From contig NZ_BSSA01000035.1 in NCBI RefSeq assembly GCF_030268885.1, positions 1-64,000 of the forward strand: a stretch of 64,000 nucleotides of DNA, read 5' to 3'. The translations under genes and the position numbers were made by a program. Under the pieces are notes generated by a model, which was not told the origin of the DNA, searched no databases, and saw nothing but the letters and a program-made list of their open reading frames with translations. Shown one piece after another: positions 34,381-43,001 of this stretch. How positions within the stretch are numbered: position 1 is the stretch's first letter; each line of letters opens with the position of its first letter. Origin of the DNA: Kitasatospora phosalacinea. GTDB taxonomy: Bacteria; Actinomycetota; Actinomycetes; Streptomycetales; Streptomycetaceae.

Positions 34381-35142
34381 TCAGCGGCCGCCGGCCACGG
34401 TGAGCGCCTCCCCGCTGATGTGGCCGTTGGCGGCCGACCCGAGGAACAGTGCCGCGGCGGCGATCTCGTCCGGGGCCGTCAGCCGGCCGGTCGGGGTGCG
34501 GGCGGTCTCGCCGTCGCGCACCGCCGCAGGGAGATCCCCGGCCACGCCCTCGGTGAGGGTCAGCCCGGGGCACACGACGTTGACGAGGATGCCGTCAGGG
34601 CCCAGGTCCCAGGCCAGGCTCCGGGCGAAGCCGTGCAGGGCGGCCTTGGCCGCGCCGTAGAACTCCTGGCCGGGTGCCCCGTCGTGGACGATGTGTGAGG
34701 AGAGCAGCACGATCCGGCCCCAGCCCGACCGGCGCATCAACGGGACGGCCGCTTGGACCGTGCGGAGGGCACCGGCGAGGTTGGTGTCCAGGACCCGTTG
34801 CCACGCGGCCGGCTCGACGTCCTCGAAGTGCTGTCCGCGCGGTCGGCGTGCGCCGAGTTCGGCGGCGTTGGCGACCGCCACGTCGAGTGTTCCCCAGGTC
34901 TGTTCGACTTCGGCAACGGCTGCCCGCGCCGAGGCCGGGTCATCGAGTGCGTAGGGCACGGCGATGGCTCGCCCGTCGGCCGCTCCCAGCCGGTCCGCCA
35001 GTGCCAGGGCGGCTTCCTTGTGACGGTGGTAGGTGAGGGCGACGCGCGCACCCTCCCGCGAGAACGCCTCGGCGGTCGCGCGCCCGATGCCACGGCTCGC
35101 ACCGGTGACGAGCACCACCCGGCCGCCCAGTCCCAAATCCAT
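34381..35142 (-). CDS. SDR-family ketoreductase
   Basis: The 253-residue SDR has the cofactor motif TGASRGIGRATAEAF, VANAAELG in place of NNAG, Ser in LLSSHIV and a standard YGAAK catalytic pair. It is a FabG-like ketoreductase and a good candidate for the aglycone ketoreductase, as its active site is intact, unlike that of the SDR in the PKS operon. It is transcribed alone, divergent from the methyltransferase operon, with its own TCGAG-type repeat. Confidence 0.9.
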   Translation of the reverse strand: MDLGLGGRVVLVTGASRGIGRATAEAFSREGARVALTYHRHKEAALALADRLGAADGRAIAVPYALDDPASARAAVAEVEQTWGTLDVAVANAAELGARRPRGQHFEDVEPAAWQRVLDTNLAGALRTVQAAVPLMRRSGWGRIVLLSSHIVHDGAPGQEFYGAAKAALHGFARSLAWDLGPDGILVNVVCPGLTLTEGVAGDLPAAVRDGETARTPTGRLTAPDEIAAAALFLGSAANGHISGEALTVAGGR

Positions 35143-35191
35143 GTCGGTTCTCCCGTCGACGCGGTCGCTGCGCTCGCACGCTGTCAGGAAG

Positions 35192-35209
35192 GGCTCGAGG
35201 AGGACTCAA
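35192..35209 (-). promoter_or_regulatory. Putative SARP box for the SDR gene
   Basis: Read leftward, TTGAGTC (35203-35209) and TCGAGCC (35192-35198) start 11 bp apart, 50 bp in front of the SDR start. Confidence 0.5.
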
Positions 35210-35242
35210 TCGACCCGGACCGCAGCGGACGTGGACAGGGTC

Positions 35243-35260
35243 TCGAGCCCGGATCGAGCC
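35243..35260 (+). promoter_or_regulatory. Putative SARP box for the methyltransferase-rmlAB operon
   Basis: Two identical heptamers TCGAGCC (35243-35249 and 35254-35260) start 11 bp apart, 49 bp before the first start codon. This is the best match in the window. Confidence 0.7.
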
Positions 35261-35309
35261 GGGGTCTGCACCGTCGTACTCGCCGTTCCCAATGAAGCGG
35301 GAGAAGGAC

Positions 35310-36338
35310 GTGACCGACATCAGCACCCCTGCAGTAACACGCGAAGACCTGTTCGAGATGATGCTGTCGCCCCGGCGGACGGCCGTACTGCGGGCGGGTA
35401 TCGAGTTGCGCGTCTTCGACGGGCTGGCCGGCGGTCCCCTGGAGGCCGAGGATCTCGCGGAAAGGCTCGGCATCCATCCCCGCGGGATGCGGGTGCTGCT
35501 GGCCGCCCTGGCGGCGATCGGTCTGCTCGACGTGGAGAGCGGACGGTACCGGCTGGCCCCGGGGGCCGGTGAGGTGCTGGTGACCTCCAACCCGGGCTAC
35601 TTCGGCTCCGCGATGCGGCTGGCGTCCAGCGACTACGAGTGGCAGGCCCTCGGGCGCCTCGCGGACGCCGTGCGCCACGGGGGCACCGTTCTCGAGCAGC
35701 ACGCCGAGACCCCCGAGTACCCGTACTGGGAGGACTTCGCGGCCCTGCCCACGGGCAACACCTCACGCGTGGCCGGCACCCTGGCCGATCTCCTGCGGGA
35801 GTGGGCGGCCGAACGGCCGTCGCTGAATGTCCTGGACACGGCCTGCGGCCACGGCTACTACGGCTACACCTTGGCGGCGCGGTACCCGCAGGCCCGGGTG
35901 TGGGACGTGGACTGGCCCAACGTCCTGGACATCTCGGTGAGGCACGCCGAGCGCATGGGCGTGCGTGACCGGGTCGAGCTGATCCCCGGCGACATGTTCT
36001 CCGCGGAACTCGGGGGCCCCTACGACCTCACCATGATCACCAACGTGCTGCACCACTTCTCCGAAGAGCGTGCCACCGAGATGTTGACCAAGCTCGCCAG
36101 GGTGACCAAGGCTGACGGGAAGGTCGCCGTCGTGGCCATCACCACCGACGACCAGCCCCCGGCGCAGGACCCGATCCCGCACCTGTTCTCGGTGCTGATG
36201 CTGGCGTGGACGCACGAGGGCGAGTCGCACAGCATGGAGGCCTACCGCCGGATGTTTGCCGCGGCCGGTCTGACCGCCCCGCAGGTCCACTCGCTGCCCG
36301 GGGTTCCGCTGCGGATCCTGCTCGCCGACCGCGCCTGA
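35310..36338 (+). CDS. SAM-dependent methyltransferase 1 (COMT type)
   Basis: The 342-residue enzyme has an N-terminal winged-helix dimerisation domain (EDLFEMMLSPRRTAVLRAGI, AERLGIHPRGMRVLL) and a SAM-binding core starting LNVLDTACGHGYYGYTL. The catalytic region MITNVLHHFSEERAT resembles methyltransferases that modify aromatic polyketides, including C-methylating MtmMII. GTG 35310 with GGAGAAGG upstream is preferred to ATG 35292. It heads an operon with the second methyltransferase, rmlA and rmlB. Confidence 0.9.
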   Translation: MTDISTPAVTREDLFEMMLSPRRTAVLRAGIELRVFDGLAGGPLEAEDLAERLGIHPRGMRVLLAALAAIGLLDVESGRYRLAPGAGEVLVTSNPGYFGSAMRLASSDYEWQALGRLADAVRHGGTVLEQHAETPEYPYWEDFAALPTGNTSRVAGTLADLLREWAAERPSLNVLDTACGHGYYGYTLAARYPQARVWDVDWPNVLDISVRHAERMGVRDRVELIPGDMFSAELGGPYDLTMITNVLHHFSEERATEMLTKLARVTKADGKVAVVAITTDDQPPAQDPIPHLFSVLMLAWTHEGESHSMEAYRRMFAAAGLTAPQVHSLPGVPLRILLADRA

Positions 36339-36391
36339 GTCCGGGCGCCACCGCACACCCACCAGTCCGCAGATTTTCAGAAAGGCATCCC

Positions 36392-37429
36392 ATGACGCAG
36401 TCCCTGCACGCCGACGCGGTAGCGGCCGCCCGCACACTCGCGCAGCTCAACACCGCATACACCCAGGCGAAGGTGCTGCACAGTGCCGTGGAGCTCGGGC
36501 TGTTCGAGGCGCTGGCCTCGGGGCCGGCGACCGCGGACGCGTTGTGCCAGCGCCTGGGCCTGCACCCGCGTCTGGCCCCGGACTTCCTCGGCGCCCTCGT
36601 CGGCCTGGACCTGCTGGAGTACCGCGACGGCCAGTACCACAACGCCCGTCCGGCGCAGGTCCTCCTGGTGCCCGGCGGACCGCTGTCGCTCAACGGGTCC
36701 ATCCGCCAGCACGGCAAGGTGCACTACGGCCTGTGGGCCGACCTGACCGATGCGCTGCGCGACGGCCGGGCGAAGTCCGGTCCGCAGACGCCGGCCGGCG
36801 CGGTCACCACGGAGCAGACCGACCTGGACGCGGCCCGCCGCTTCATGGCGCACATGGACTCCTTCAACTCGATCGTCGCCCCCGAGCTGGCGCAGAAGGT
36901 CGACTGGAGCAAGTACCGCACCTTCGTCGACGTCGGCGGGGCGCGCGGCAACCTGTCGGGTCTTCTGGTCAAGGCCCATCCGCACCTGAGTGGGACCGTG
37001 TTCGACGTGCCGGGGCTGCGCCCCCTGTTCGACGAGCACATGGAGACCCTCGGCACCACCGGCAAGGTCGGCTTCCAGGGCGGCGACTTCTTCTCCGACC
37101 CGCTCCCCGAGGCCGACGTCGTGATCTTCGGACACGTGCTGCACGACTGGCCGGAGGAGGCCCGCAAGAAGCTGATCGAGCGCGCCTTCCCCGCGGTCCG
37201 GCCCGGTGGCGCCCTCCTCGTCTACGACGCCATGATCGAGGACGGCGGCTTCGACGCGCACGCGCACCTGCAGAGCCTGATCTGCAGTCTGATGCGCGAC
37301 GGCGGCTCGGAGTACACCGAGGGTGCCGCCCGCGAGTGGGCCGAGAAGGCGGGCTTCCGCGCGCAGGACGTGTTGCGGCTGAACACCGTGACCAATGACC
37401 GCCTGCTCATCGCGGTCAAGGACGCCTGA
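36392..37429 (+). CDS. SAM-dependent O-methyltransferase 2 (COMT type)
   Basis: This 345-residue COMT-type enzyme has the dimerisation domain TAYTQAKVLHSAVELGLFEAL, the SAM site FVDVGGARGNLSGLL (GxGxG class), FDVPGL and the catalytic His-bearing GHVLHDWPEEARKK. It is a likely O-methyltransferase of the aglycone. AAAGG precedes the start. Two aglycone methyltransferases (one O-, one C-) match the pair in mithramycin and chromomycin pathways; which does which here is inference. Confidence 0.9.
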   Translation: MTQSLHADAVAAARTLAQLNTAYTQAKVLHSAVELGLFEALASGPATADALCQRLGLHPRLAPDFLGALVGLDLLEYRDGQYHNARPAQVLLVPGGPLSLNGSIRQHGKVHYGLWADLTDALRDGRAKSGPQTPAGAVTTEQTDLDAARRFMAHMDSFNSIVAPELAQKVDWSKYRTFVDVGGARGNLSGLLVKAHPHLSGTVFDVPGLRPLFDEHMETLGTTGKVGFQGGDFFSDPLPEADVVIFGHVLHDWPEEARKKLIERAFPAVRPGGALLVYDAMIEDGGFDAHAHLQSLICSLMRDGGSEYTEGAAREWAEKAGFRAQDVLRLNTVTNDRLLIAVKDA

Positions 37430-37496
37430 CAGCGGCCCGGACGCCGTCCGCCCTCGGGCACACCCAATCCTTGACGCGGTAGAAGAGAGACACAGC

Positions 37497-38570
37497 ATGA
37501 AGGCTCTCGTCCTGTCCGGGGGCAGCGGCACACGACTGCGCCCGTTGAGCTACTCCATACCCAAGCAACTCGTGCCCGTCGGCAACGCACCCGTGCTGTT
37601 CCACTGCCTGGCCAACATCCGCGACGCGGGCATCACCGAGGTCGGCATCATCATCGGCGACAACGGCGAGGAGATCCGCCGGGCCGTGGGCGACGGATCC
37701 GACCTCGGTCTGCAGGTCACCTTCATCCGACAGGAGGCCCCCCTGGGCCTGGCACACTGCGTGCAGATCGCCGAACCGTTCCTGGACGGCGAGTCCTTCA
37801 TCATGTACTTGGGCGACAACGTGCTCGTCGGCGGCGTGGCCCCGCACGCCGAACGCTTCCGGACGAACCGGCCCGACGCCCAGGTGCTGGTGTGCAAGGT
37901 CGCCGATCCGCGCCACTACGGCGTCGCCGTGCTGGGGCCGGACGGCGCCGTCGAGCAGCTGATCGAGAAACCGTCCGAGCCGGTCGCCGACACCGCTCTG
38001 ATCGGGGTGTACTTCTTCACCAAGGAGGTGCACACCGCGGTGGCCAGCATCCAGCCCAGCGCACGCGGGGAGCTGGAGATCACCGACGCCATCGAGTGGC
38101 TGCGGAAGAACGGCAGGAACGTACGGGCGGAGGTCTTCGAGGGCTACTGGAAGGACACCGGGCGCATCGAGGACGTCCTTGCCTGCAACCGCGTCCTGCT
38201 GGAGGCGCTCACCCCGTCCGTGGCCGGCAAGGTCGACGACGAGAGCGAGCTGGTGGGCCCGGGTCCGTTCGTCATCGAGGCCGGCGCGGTGATCGAGCGC
38301 TCCACCCTCATCGGCCCGGTGACGGTGGCCGCCGGTGCCGTCGTGCGCGACAGCACGATCGGCCCGTCGGTCTCGATCGGCCGGGACGCGGTGGTGGAAC
38401 AGGCCGGCGTCGAGGACTCGATCGTGATGGACGGGTCCACCATCCGCGGTGTGCGGGGTGTCCACGGCTCCCTCATCGGCCGCAACGCCGAGGTCAGCCA
38501 CGCGGCCGAAGCCCCTGCCCGCCACCGCTTCGTCCTTGGCGACGACTCCCGGATCGAGGCCGCCGCGTGA
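37497..38570 (+). CDS. rmlA: dNDP-glucose synthase (glucose-1-phosphate thymidylyltransferase, long type)
   Basis: The 357-residue nucleotidyltransferase opens LVLSGGSGTRLRPLSYSIPK (nucleotide binding) and contains GDNVLVGG and a C-terminal left-handed beta-helix rich in hexapeptide repeats (IERSTLIGPVTVAAGAVV). The extra domain marks the StrD-like long form, not the 290-residue RmlA. It makes dTDP-glucose, the first step for all deoxysugars here. The stop overlaps the rmlB GTG by 4 bp. Confidence 0.94.
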   Translation: MKALVLSGGSGTRLRPLSYSIPKQLVPVGNAPVLFHCLANIRDAGITEVGIIIGDNGEEIRRAVGDGSDLGLQVTFIRQEAPLGLAHCVQIAEPFLDGESFIMYLGDNVLVGGVAPHAERFRTNRPDAQVLVCKVADPRHYGVAVLGPDGAVEQLIEKPSEPVADTALIGVYFFTKEVHTAVASIQPSARGELEITDAIEWLRKNGRNVRAEVFEGYWKDTGRIEDVLACNRVLLEALTPSVAGKVDDESELVGPGPFVIEAGAVIERSTLIGPVTVAAGAVVRDSTIGPSVSIGRDAVVEQAGVEDSIVMDGSTIRGVRGVHGSLIGRNAEVSHAAEAPARHRFVLGDDSRIEAAA

Positions 38571-39559
38571 GGATCCTCGTCACCGGCGGCGCCGGCTTCA
38601 TCGGCTCGCACTACGTCCGCAGTCTCCTGGCGGGCCAGTACCTCGCGTACCGCGGAGCCCAGGTCACGGTCGTGGACAAACTCACCTACGCGGGCACGAC
38701 CACGAGCCTGCCCATGGCCGACCCCCGCCTGCAGTTCGTCCACGCGGACATCTGCGACGCCGAGCCGCTCCTCGAACTGCTGCCGGGCCACGACGCCGTC
38801 GTGCACTTCGCGGCCGAGTCGCACGTGGACCGGTCGATCGGCGGAGCCGCGGAGTTCGTGCGCACCAACGTCCAGGGCACCCACAACCTGCTGGAGTGCA
38901 GTCGTCTGACCGGCGTCCCGCGCGTGGTGGTGGTGTCGACCGACGAGGTCTACGGGAGCATCGCCACCGGCTCGTGGACGGAGGAGAGCCGGCTGGAGCC
39001 CAACTCCCCCTACTCGGCGTCCAAAGCCGCAGCCGATCTCATCGCCCGCTCTTACTGGCGCACCCACGCGATGGACATCTCCATCACGCGGTGTTCCAAC
39101 AACTACGGCCCCTACCAGTTCCCCGAGAAGGTCATCCCGCTGTTCATCTCCAACCTCATGGACGGCAAGCCGGTGCCGCTCTACGGTGACGGCTCCAACG
39201 TCCGCGAGTGGCTGCACGTCGACGACCACTGCCGGGCGATCCAAGCGGTCCTCGAAGGTGGACGGGCCGGAGAGGTCTACAACGTCGGCGGCGGCCGGTC
39301 GCTGACGAACAAGGAGCTCACCGAACTCCTGATCACCCTGTGCGGAGCGGACTGGAGCGCCGTCCGTCACGTCGAGGACCGCAAGGGCCACGACCAGCGC
39401 TACGCGGTGGACGATTCGAAGATCCGTGAACAGCTCGGCTTCCGCAACCAGGTGGCCTTCGAGCAGGGCCTGGCCGACGTGGTGCGCTGGTACCAGGACA
39501 ACCGCTCGTGGTGGGAACCGCTGCGCCGCCGTGAGGAAGCCGCCCTGCCCCGGACCTGA
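38567..39559 (+). CDS. rmlB: dTDP-glucose 4,6-dehydratase
   Basis: The 330-residue extended SDR has VTGGAGFIGSHYVRSLL, the STDEVYG motif with catalytic Asp-Glu, and YSASKAAAD (YxxxK). It converts dTDP-glucose to dTDP-4-keto-6-deoxyglucose, the common precursor used by the 2,3-dehydratase encoded near 17 kb. The GTG overlaps the rmlA stop. It is the last gene of the operon and of the cluster; its stop lies inside the terminator palindrome. Confidence 0.95.
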   Translation: MRILVTGGAGFIGSHYVRSLLAGQYLAYRGAQVTVVDKLTYAGTTTSLPMADPRLQFVHADICDAEPLLELLPGHDAVVHFAAESHVDRSIGGAAEFVRTNVQGTHNLLECSRLTGVPRVVVVSTDEVYGSIATGSWTEESRLEPNSPYSASKAAADLIARSYWRTHAMDISITRCSNNYGPYQFPEKVIPLFISNLMDGKPVPLYGDGSNVREWLHVDDHCRAIQAVLEGGRAGEVYNVGGGRSLTNKELTELLITLCGADWSAVRHVEDRKGHDQRYAVDDSKIREQLGFRNQVAFEQGLADVVRWYQDNRSWWEPLRRREEAALPRT

Positions 39560-39600
39560 GGGGCCGCGGCGCAGTCGGTCACTGCGCCGCGGCCCCTCAG
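39556..39600. terminator. Bidirectional terminator at the right border of the polyketide cluster
   Basis: A perfect 20-bp stem (39556-39575 with 39581-39600, five-base loop) includes both the rmlB stop and the stop of the convergent HTH gene. Confidence 0.9.
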
Positions 39601-41021
39601 CTGATCCCTCCCAGGGACGCCAGCGCGTTGGCCGCCGCCTGCGTGCAGTCCTGGCACGTGCCGTCGCTCTGGAGGGGGCCGCTGACGCGGGCTCCGCAAT
39701 CCAGGCAGTACGCCTCGGCCGGCACGGCGTCAGCGCCCTCCCGCCGTCCCGTCCGACGTCTCCGGCTGCGGTGCGCCTCATCGTGGTGCTCTACGCACCG
39801 GGGACAGCGCCTGCCGCTGTCGATGACGAACCCGTCCTCGCAGCGCGGATCCGGACATTCCCGTCCGCAACCGTCGACCTGACATCGGTAGGGGCCCAGG
39901 ATCCGTACGGCGGCACCCACCGGATGCGCCAGGCCGGCCCCGCCAGTAGCGGTGTCGGCCACCGCCGCGAGTCCCCAGGTGTACCAGCGCCGGTCCGCTC
40001 GTGCGATGAGCTGTTCGGCCGTCCTGGTCTGGCACTCCTGCAGGATGACGTCGCGGAGCACTGGCGGTCTCCATTTCGGAAGCATTCTGCGCAGCTCGGT
40101 CGGTAGCCCCAGTTCGACCGTGCGCACGAGCATGAGCGCGGCGCGGTCGGTCGGCGCCCCAGCCGCACCGCACGCGCTCGGAATACCGGCGTGCCGGGAC
40201 GGCCGTGAAGTGCGCACGCTCCCACTACCTGTAGGAGGCCTACGGCCGGCAGCGGCGCTACGCGCCGAAGGTGCTGCGCTCGGCTCTTGTTCTATTTCTA
40301 CTTGGTCTACTTCCACCCCCTCGGCCGGGGGTACAGGACCCCCGGCCGAGGGGGTGCGTACCCCCGGCCGAGGGGGCACGGATCGGTCCGAGGGGCGGCG
40401 GGTTCCCCCTGCTCGCCCCGTACCCCCTCCCGAGGGGGTACGGGGGCGGGACCCCAGGAAGGGAACCGGTGGCACCACCGCGTCGCCGTTCTGCTTGGCG
40501 CGGACACGTGCCTCGGACGTCTCTGCGCACCGGTCCTTGATGGTCTGACGGGTATCGGCCAGCCAGGCGTCGAACTCGGCTTCGCGGGCCTGTCGCTCGT
40601 TCTTGTTCTCCTCCTCGGCAGGCCGGTACCGGGCGTACCAATCCCCCATGGACTGCGGACCCGAATAGCCCGCAGGCGGCGTCTGATGCACGATGTAGCG
40701 GTTGCGGCGCTTCAGGCCCGCGGTCGTGCGGATAACCTCGACAGCCCCGATGACCTCGAGCTGGAGCATGTACTTGGACACGTTCTCCGGCTTCTTGAGC
40801 CCGATGATCCGAGCGAGGGTGAGGAGACTCGGCCATACCTCGTTGTCCTCGCGCGAGGCGTTGAGGTGTGCCGAGAGCGCCCAGTAGAGAGTCCTCGCCT
40901 CACAGTCCACGCCGGACAGCAGTACCCAGTCACTGACCTGCGTGAACGGGGTGCGCCGACCCGGAGACAGGTTCAGCGGCTGGTCCGAGAGGTGGTGGTG
41001 CTGACCGGTTTGCTCGCTCAT
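39597..41021 (-). CDS. Helix-turn-helix plasmid-type protein with repeat-rich linker
   Basis: The 474-residue protein has an N-terminal winged-helix region (LNLSPGRRTPFTQVSDWVLL, LTLARIIGLKKPENVSKYML), a Pro/Gly/Arg-rich linker around residues 180-240 with repeated R-T-P-S-type units, and a C-terminal zinc-ribbon region with CxxxC/CxxC pairs (CGREC, CEDGF, CPRC, CLDCG, CQDC). Similar proteins occur on Streptomyces plasmids and may be replication or partition regulators; the function is not established. ATG 41021 has AGGAG 7 bases upstream. The linker DNA contains palindromic repeats. Confidence 0.75.
   Translation of the reverse strand: MSEQTGQHHHLSDQPLNLSPGRRTPFTQVSDWVLLSGVDCEARTLYWALSAHLNASREDNEVWPSLLTLARIIGLKKPENVSKYMLQLEVIGAVEVIRTTAGLKRRNRYIVHQTPPAGYSGPQSMGDWYARYRPAEEENKNERQAREAEFDAWLADTRQTIKDRCAETSEARVRAKQNGDAVVPPVPFLGSRPRTPSGGGTGRAGGTRRPSDRSVPPRPGVRTPSAGGPVPPAEGVEVDQVEIEQEPSAAPSARSAAAGRRPPTGSGSVRTSRPSRHAGIPSACGAAGAPTDRAALMLVRTVELGLPTELRRMLPKWRPPVLRDVILQECQTRTAEQLIARADRRWYTWGLAAVADTATGGAGLAHPVGAAVRILGPYRCQVDGCGRECPDPRCEDGFVIDSGRRCPRCVEHHDEAHRSRRRRTGRREGADAVPAEAYCLDCGARVSGPLQSDGTCQDCTQAAANALASLGGIS
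40316..40372. repeat. Palindromic repeats inside the HTH gene
   Basis: A perfect 17-bp inverted repeat (40316-40332 with 40338-40354) is followed by a third copy of the unit ACCCCCGGCCGAGGGGG at about 40360-40376. Related GGGGGTAC blocks continue to about 40443. They encode the low-complexity linker and could be protein-binding sites. Confidence 0.65.
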
Positions 41022-41822
41022 CGGCAAGCTCCTGCAACCTGCCGGGATGCGATGCCTCCGGCGGCGAGGGAGCCGGACGACGGAGGAACCCTCGTTGCCG
41101 GGAGAGGGAAGCGGGCAGGTCGCGTGCCAGTCCTTCGGTGCAGCTCTAACTCGATCATCGGCGCCATCTCTCCCCCTGTCGGCGTCAGGCGCTGGCCTTC
41201 GTGGATAGTAGGCAGTTCGTGACCGGCTTGACCAGCCTCTTCTGGCAGTTGACCTGCCATTGATCGGCGGGAGAGTTATGGGCCGGTTTCCAGCAGTTCG
41301 TCCATGAATTACAGTGGCGAAAGCCGGGGTGAGATCCTGCCGCAAATGGGGTGCGTCTGGCGTGGTGGCGACCCGCTGAGCGCCCTGGCGCGACTTTCCC
41401 CTCGGCCAGTCCTCCCGCCTTCGATCCCGAAAGCCCTATGGGCGGATTTGCTTACTGAACCGGCATTGGCTGCGGCGGGAGACTGGTACAACAGGACGAG
41501 GGGCGTGTCCTCACCGTCGAGCGATGGCCGCACGTGCGCCAGCTCACCCCGGGCTGCCACCTGGCAAGCTCTCAACTTGCTCTCAGTTCTCAGAAGGACC
41601 TTGCGGAAAGGCGGAATTGTTGCTAAGGGACTCGCGGACATCCAGTAGCCGCATCAATCTGCTGAAGGTTGCACAGGGAGCCCGCCCACGCGATGGCGCG
41701 GACCGGAAGGGGCTGGAAATGCCTGAGGTGAGGGGCGGGCTCAAGGTGCAGGAAAAACGCGGGCGGAGGAAAGCCCCTCTGGACCTGGCCGTCTGGCCCA
41801 TTCGGACAGGTGGCGAGCTCTG
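41022..41822. other. 800-bp stretch without a supportable gene
   Basis: Short open frames exist on both strands but none has family features and a ribosome site together. The stretch separates the HTH gene from a divergent hypothetical gene and may carry both promoters. A small hairpin (GGCAG and CTGCC arms, about 41237-41252) is the only structure seen. Confidence 0.4.
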
Positions 41823-42575
41823 GTGAGCGCTCCGATCTGGTCTGAACATGACGCGATGCGTCATGTTCAGGCAGTAACCGCCAAGGGTTGGCTGAGAGTA
41901 CGCCCGGCATCCATGGGATTGCTGTTGATCGGCTCAGGAGTGAGTCAGTTCGCGCCCACCCGGGACCAGTTGGCGGCATATGCACGCAACGGCGCCAACC
42001 CCCGTGGCGAGCTCTCGGGCACCTGCTGGCCGCCTCCACCCGGCGGGGAACCCGAAGCTGAGGAGTCCTCGAGCCGCCGCGGAACGGTTGCCGACCATGC
42101 TGCGCGCTACGGGATCGAGGTGCCGGAGAGTGTCGACGACCTCATAGAGCTCATGGTTTCTGCAGGAATTCTCGTCGAGGCCTGCGACGAACTCGGCACA
42201 CCCCGGCTGAGGCCGCGCAAGCCGCTCCCCGATCTCGATGACATCTTTCCACTCGACGAGGAGGAAAGGCTCACCATCGACTCGCTGAAGAGCGCGGAGC
42301 TCTATGCCGGAAAAGTTCAGTTAATTTCCGGGATGATTCCGTCGGAATCCCGCAGAAAAACAGGGATGAGCACAAGCATCAGTCAACTTTCCGAGGCGAT
42401 AGGCGAAACCCACGACGGCACACGTCGCGCTCTCCTGCTGCTGCTGGAGGACGGTGACGTGTTCAGCAGCGTGGATATTTCCAAAGTAGCCGTCCGCACG
42501 GTTTTTCACCTGCACCGCGACTGGTCCATGTTCCACCAGAAGCGCATTGGCCTAACCCGGTTGGATGAAGTCTGA
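41823..42575 (+). CDS. Conserved actinomycete hypothetical protein (DUF6042-like)
   Basis: This 250-residue soluble protein has no signal peptide or membrane segment. It has HVQAVTAKGWLRVRPASMGL near the N terminus, DHAARYGIEVPESVDDLIEL in the middle and a helical C terminus (SISQLSEAIGETHDGTRRAL) that looks like a DNA-binding or regulator helix pair. I associate it with a Streptomyces family of unknown function, by memory and not by search. Base composition is less GC-biased than in the cluster. A 29-bp palindrome (41842-41870) lies in its first codons. Confidence 0.55.
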   Translation: MSAPIWSEHDAMRHVQAVTAKGWLRVRPASMGLLLIGSGVSQFAPTRDQLAAYARNGANPRGELSGTCWPPPPGGEPEAEESSSRRGTVADHAARYGIEVPESVDDLIELMVSAGILVEACDELGTPRLRPRKPLPDLDDIFPLDEEERLTIDSLKSAELYAGKVQLISGMIPSESRRKTGMSTSISQLSEAIGETHDGTRRALLLLLEDGDVFSSVDISKVAVRTVFHLHRDWSMFHQKRIGLTRLDEV

Positions 42576-42701
42576 CATCCGACGTACGCCGCCCGTCCGG
42601 CGCCGCAGCCTCGGCTGCAGGGCGGACCCTGTCTCGAGATCGACTGGCCGCGTCGGCGGACTGATCGGGATTCGACCGATCCTCGAAGGCATAGGCCCAC
42701 C

Positions 42702-43001
42702 GTGAGCCAGGTCGGTTTCGAAGGTGAGGTCGGATTCTTGACTGGGTTCCTGTGGTGGGCGGCTGGACAGGCCCGGCTCAGCTGCGTGCAAATGATGGTC
42801 AAGGGTCTCAGTACTATTGGTAAAGGTCTCAGCACAGTCGGCCACCTCTGGTACGCAGCGCCACCGCACGAGGGCGAGCCAAACGAGACAATCCTCACAG
42901 TCGACGGGCTTCCAGGTCCGGGCCATCCGGAGCAGCTGAGGACCTGCGCAGGCCTGACGCCACGTGAGCGCCGGGCCTGGGACGAGATCACGCGTTCCTG
43001 A
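42702..43001 (+). CDS. Small hypothetical protein (DUF6059-like)
   Basis: The 99-residue reading frame starts with GTG and has one hydrophobic N-terminal stretch (GFLTGFLWWAAGQARLS) and a C-terminal motif GLPGPGHPEQLR followed by LTPRERRAWDEI. This resembles small actinomycete proteins with a PGHPERLRP-L-TE/R pattern. Start and function are uncertain. Confidence 0.4.
   Translation: MSQVGFEGEVGFLTGFLWWAAGQARLSCVQMMVKGLSTIGKGLSTVGHLWYAAPPHEGEPNETILTVDGLPGPGHPEQLRTCAGLTPRERRAWDEITRS

Noticed and set aside
40313-40445. Regular GC repeats that could suggest a CRISPR array
   Set aside because: The units are palindromic, have no spacers of constant length and lie in a coding frame; no cas gene is present.
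41304-41648. A 114-residue plus-strand frame
   Set aside because: No ribosome site, no recognisable feature and an equally long antisense frame; not supportable.
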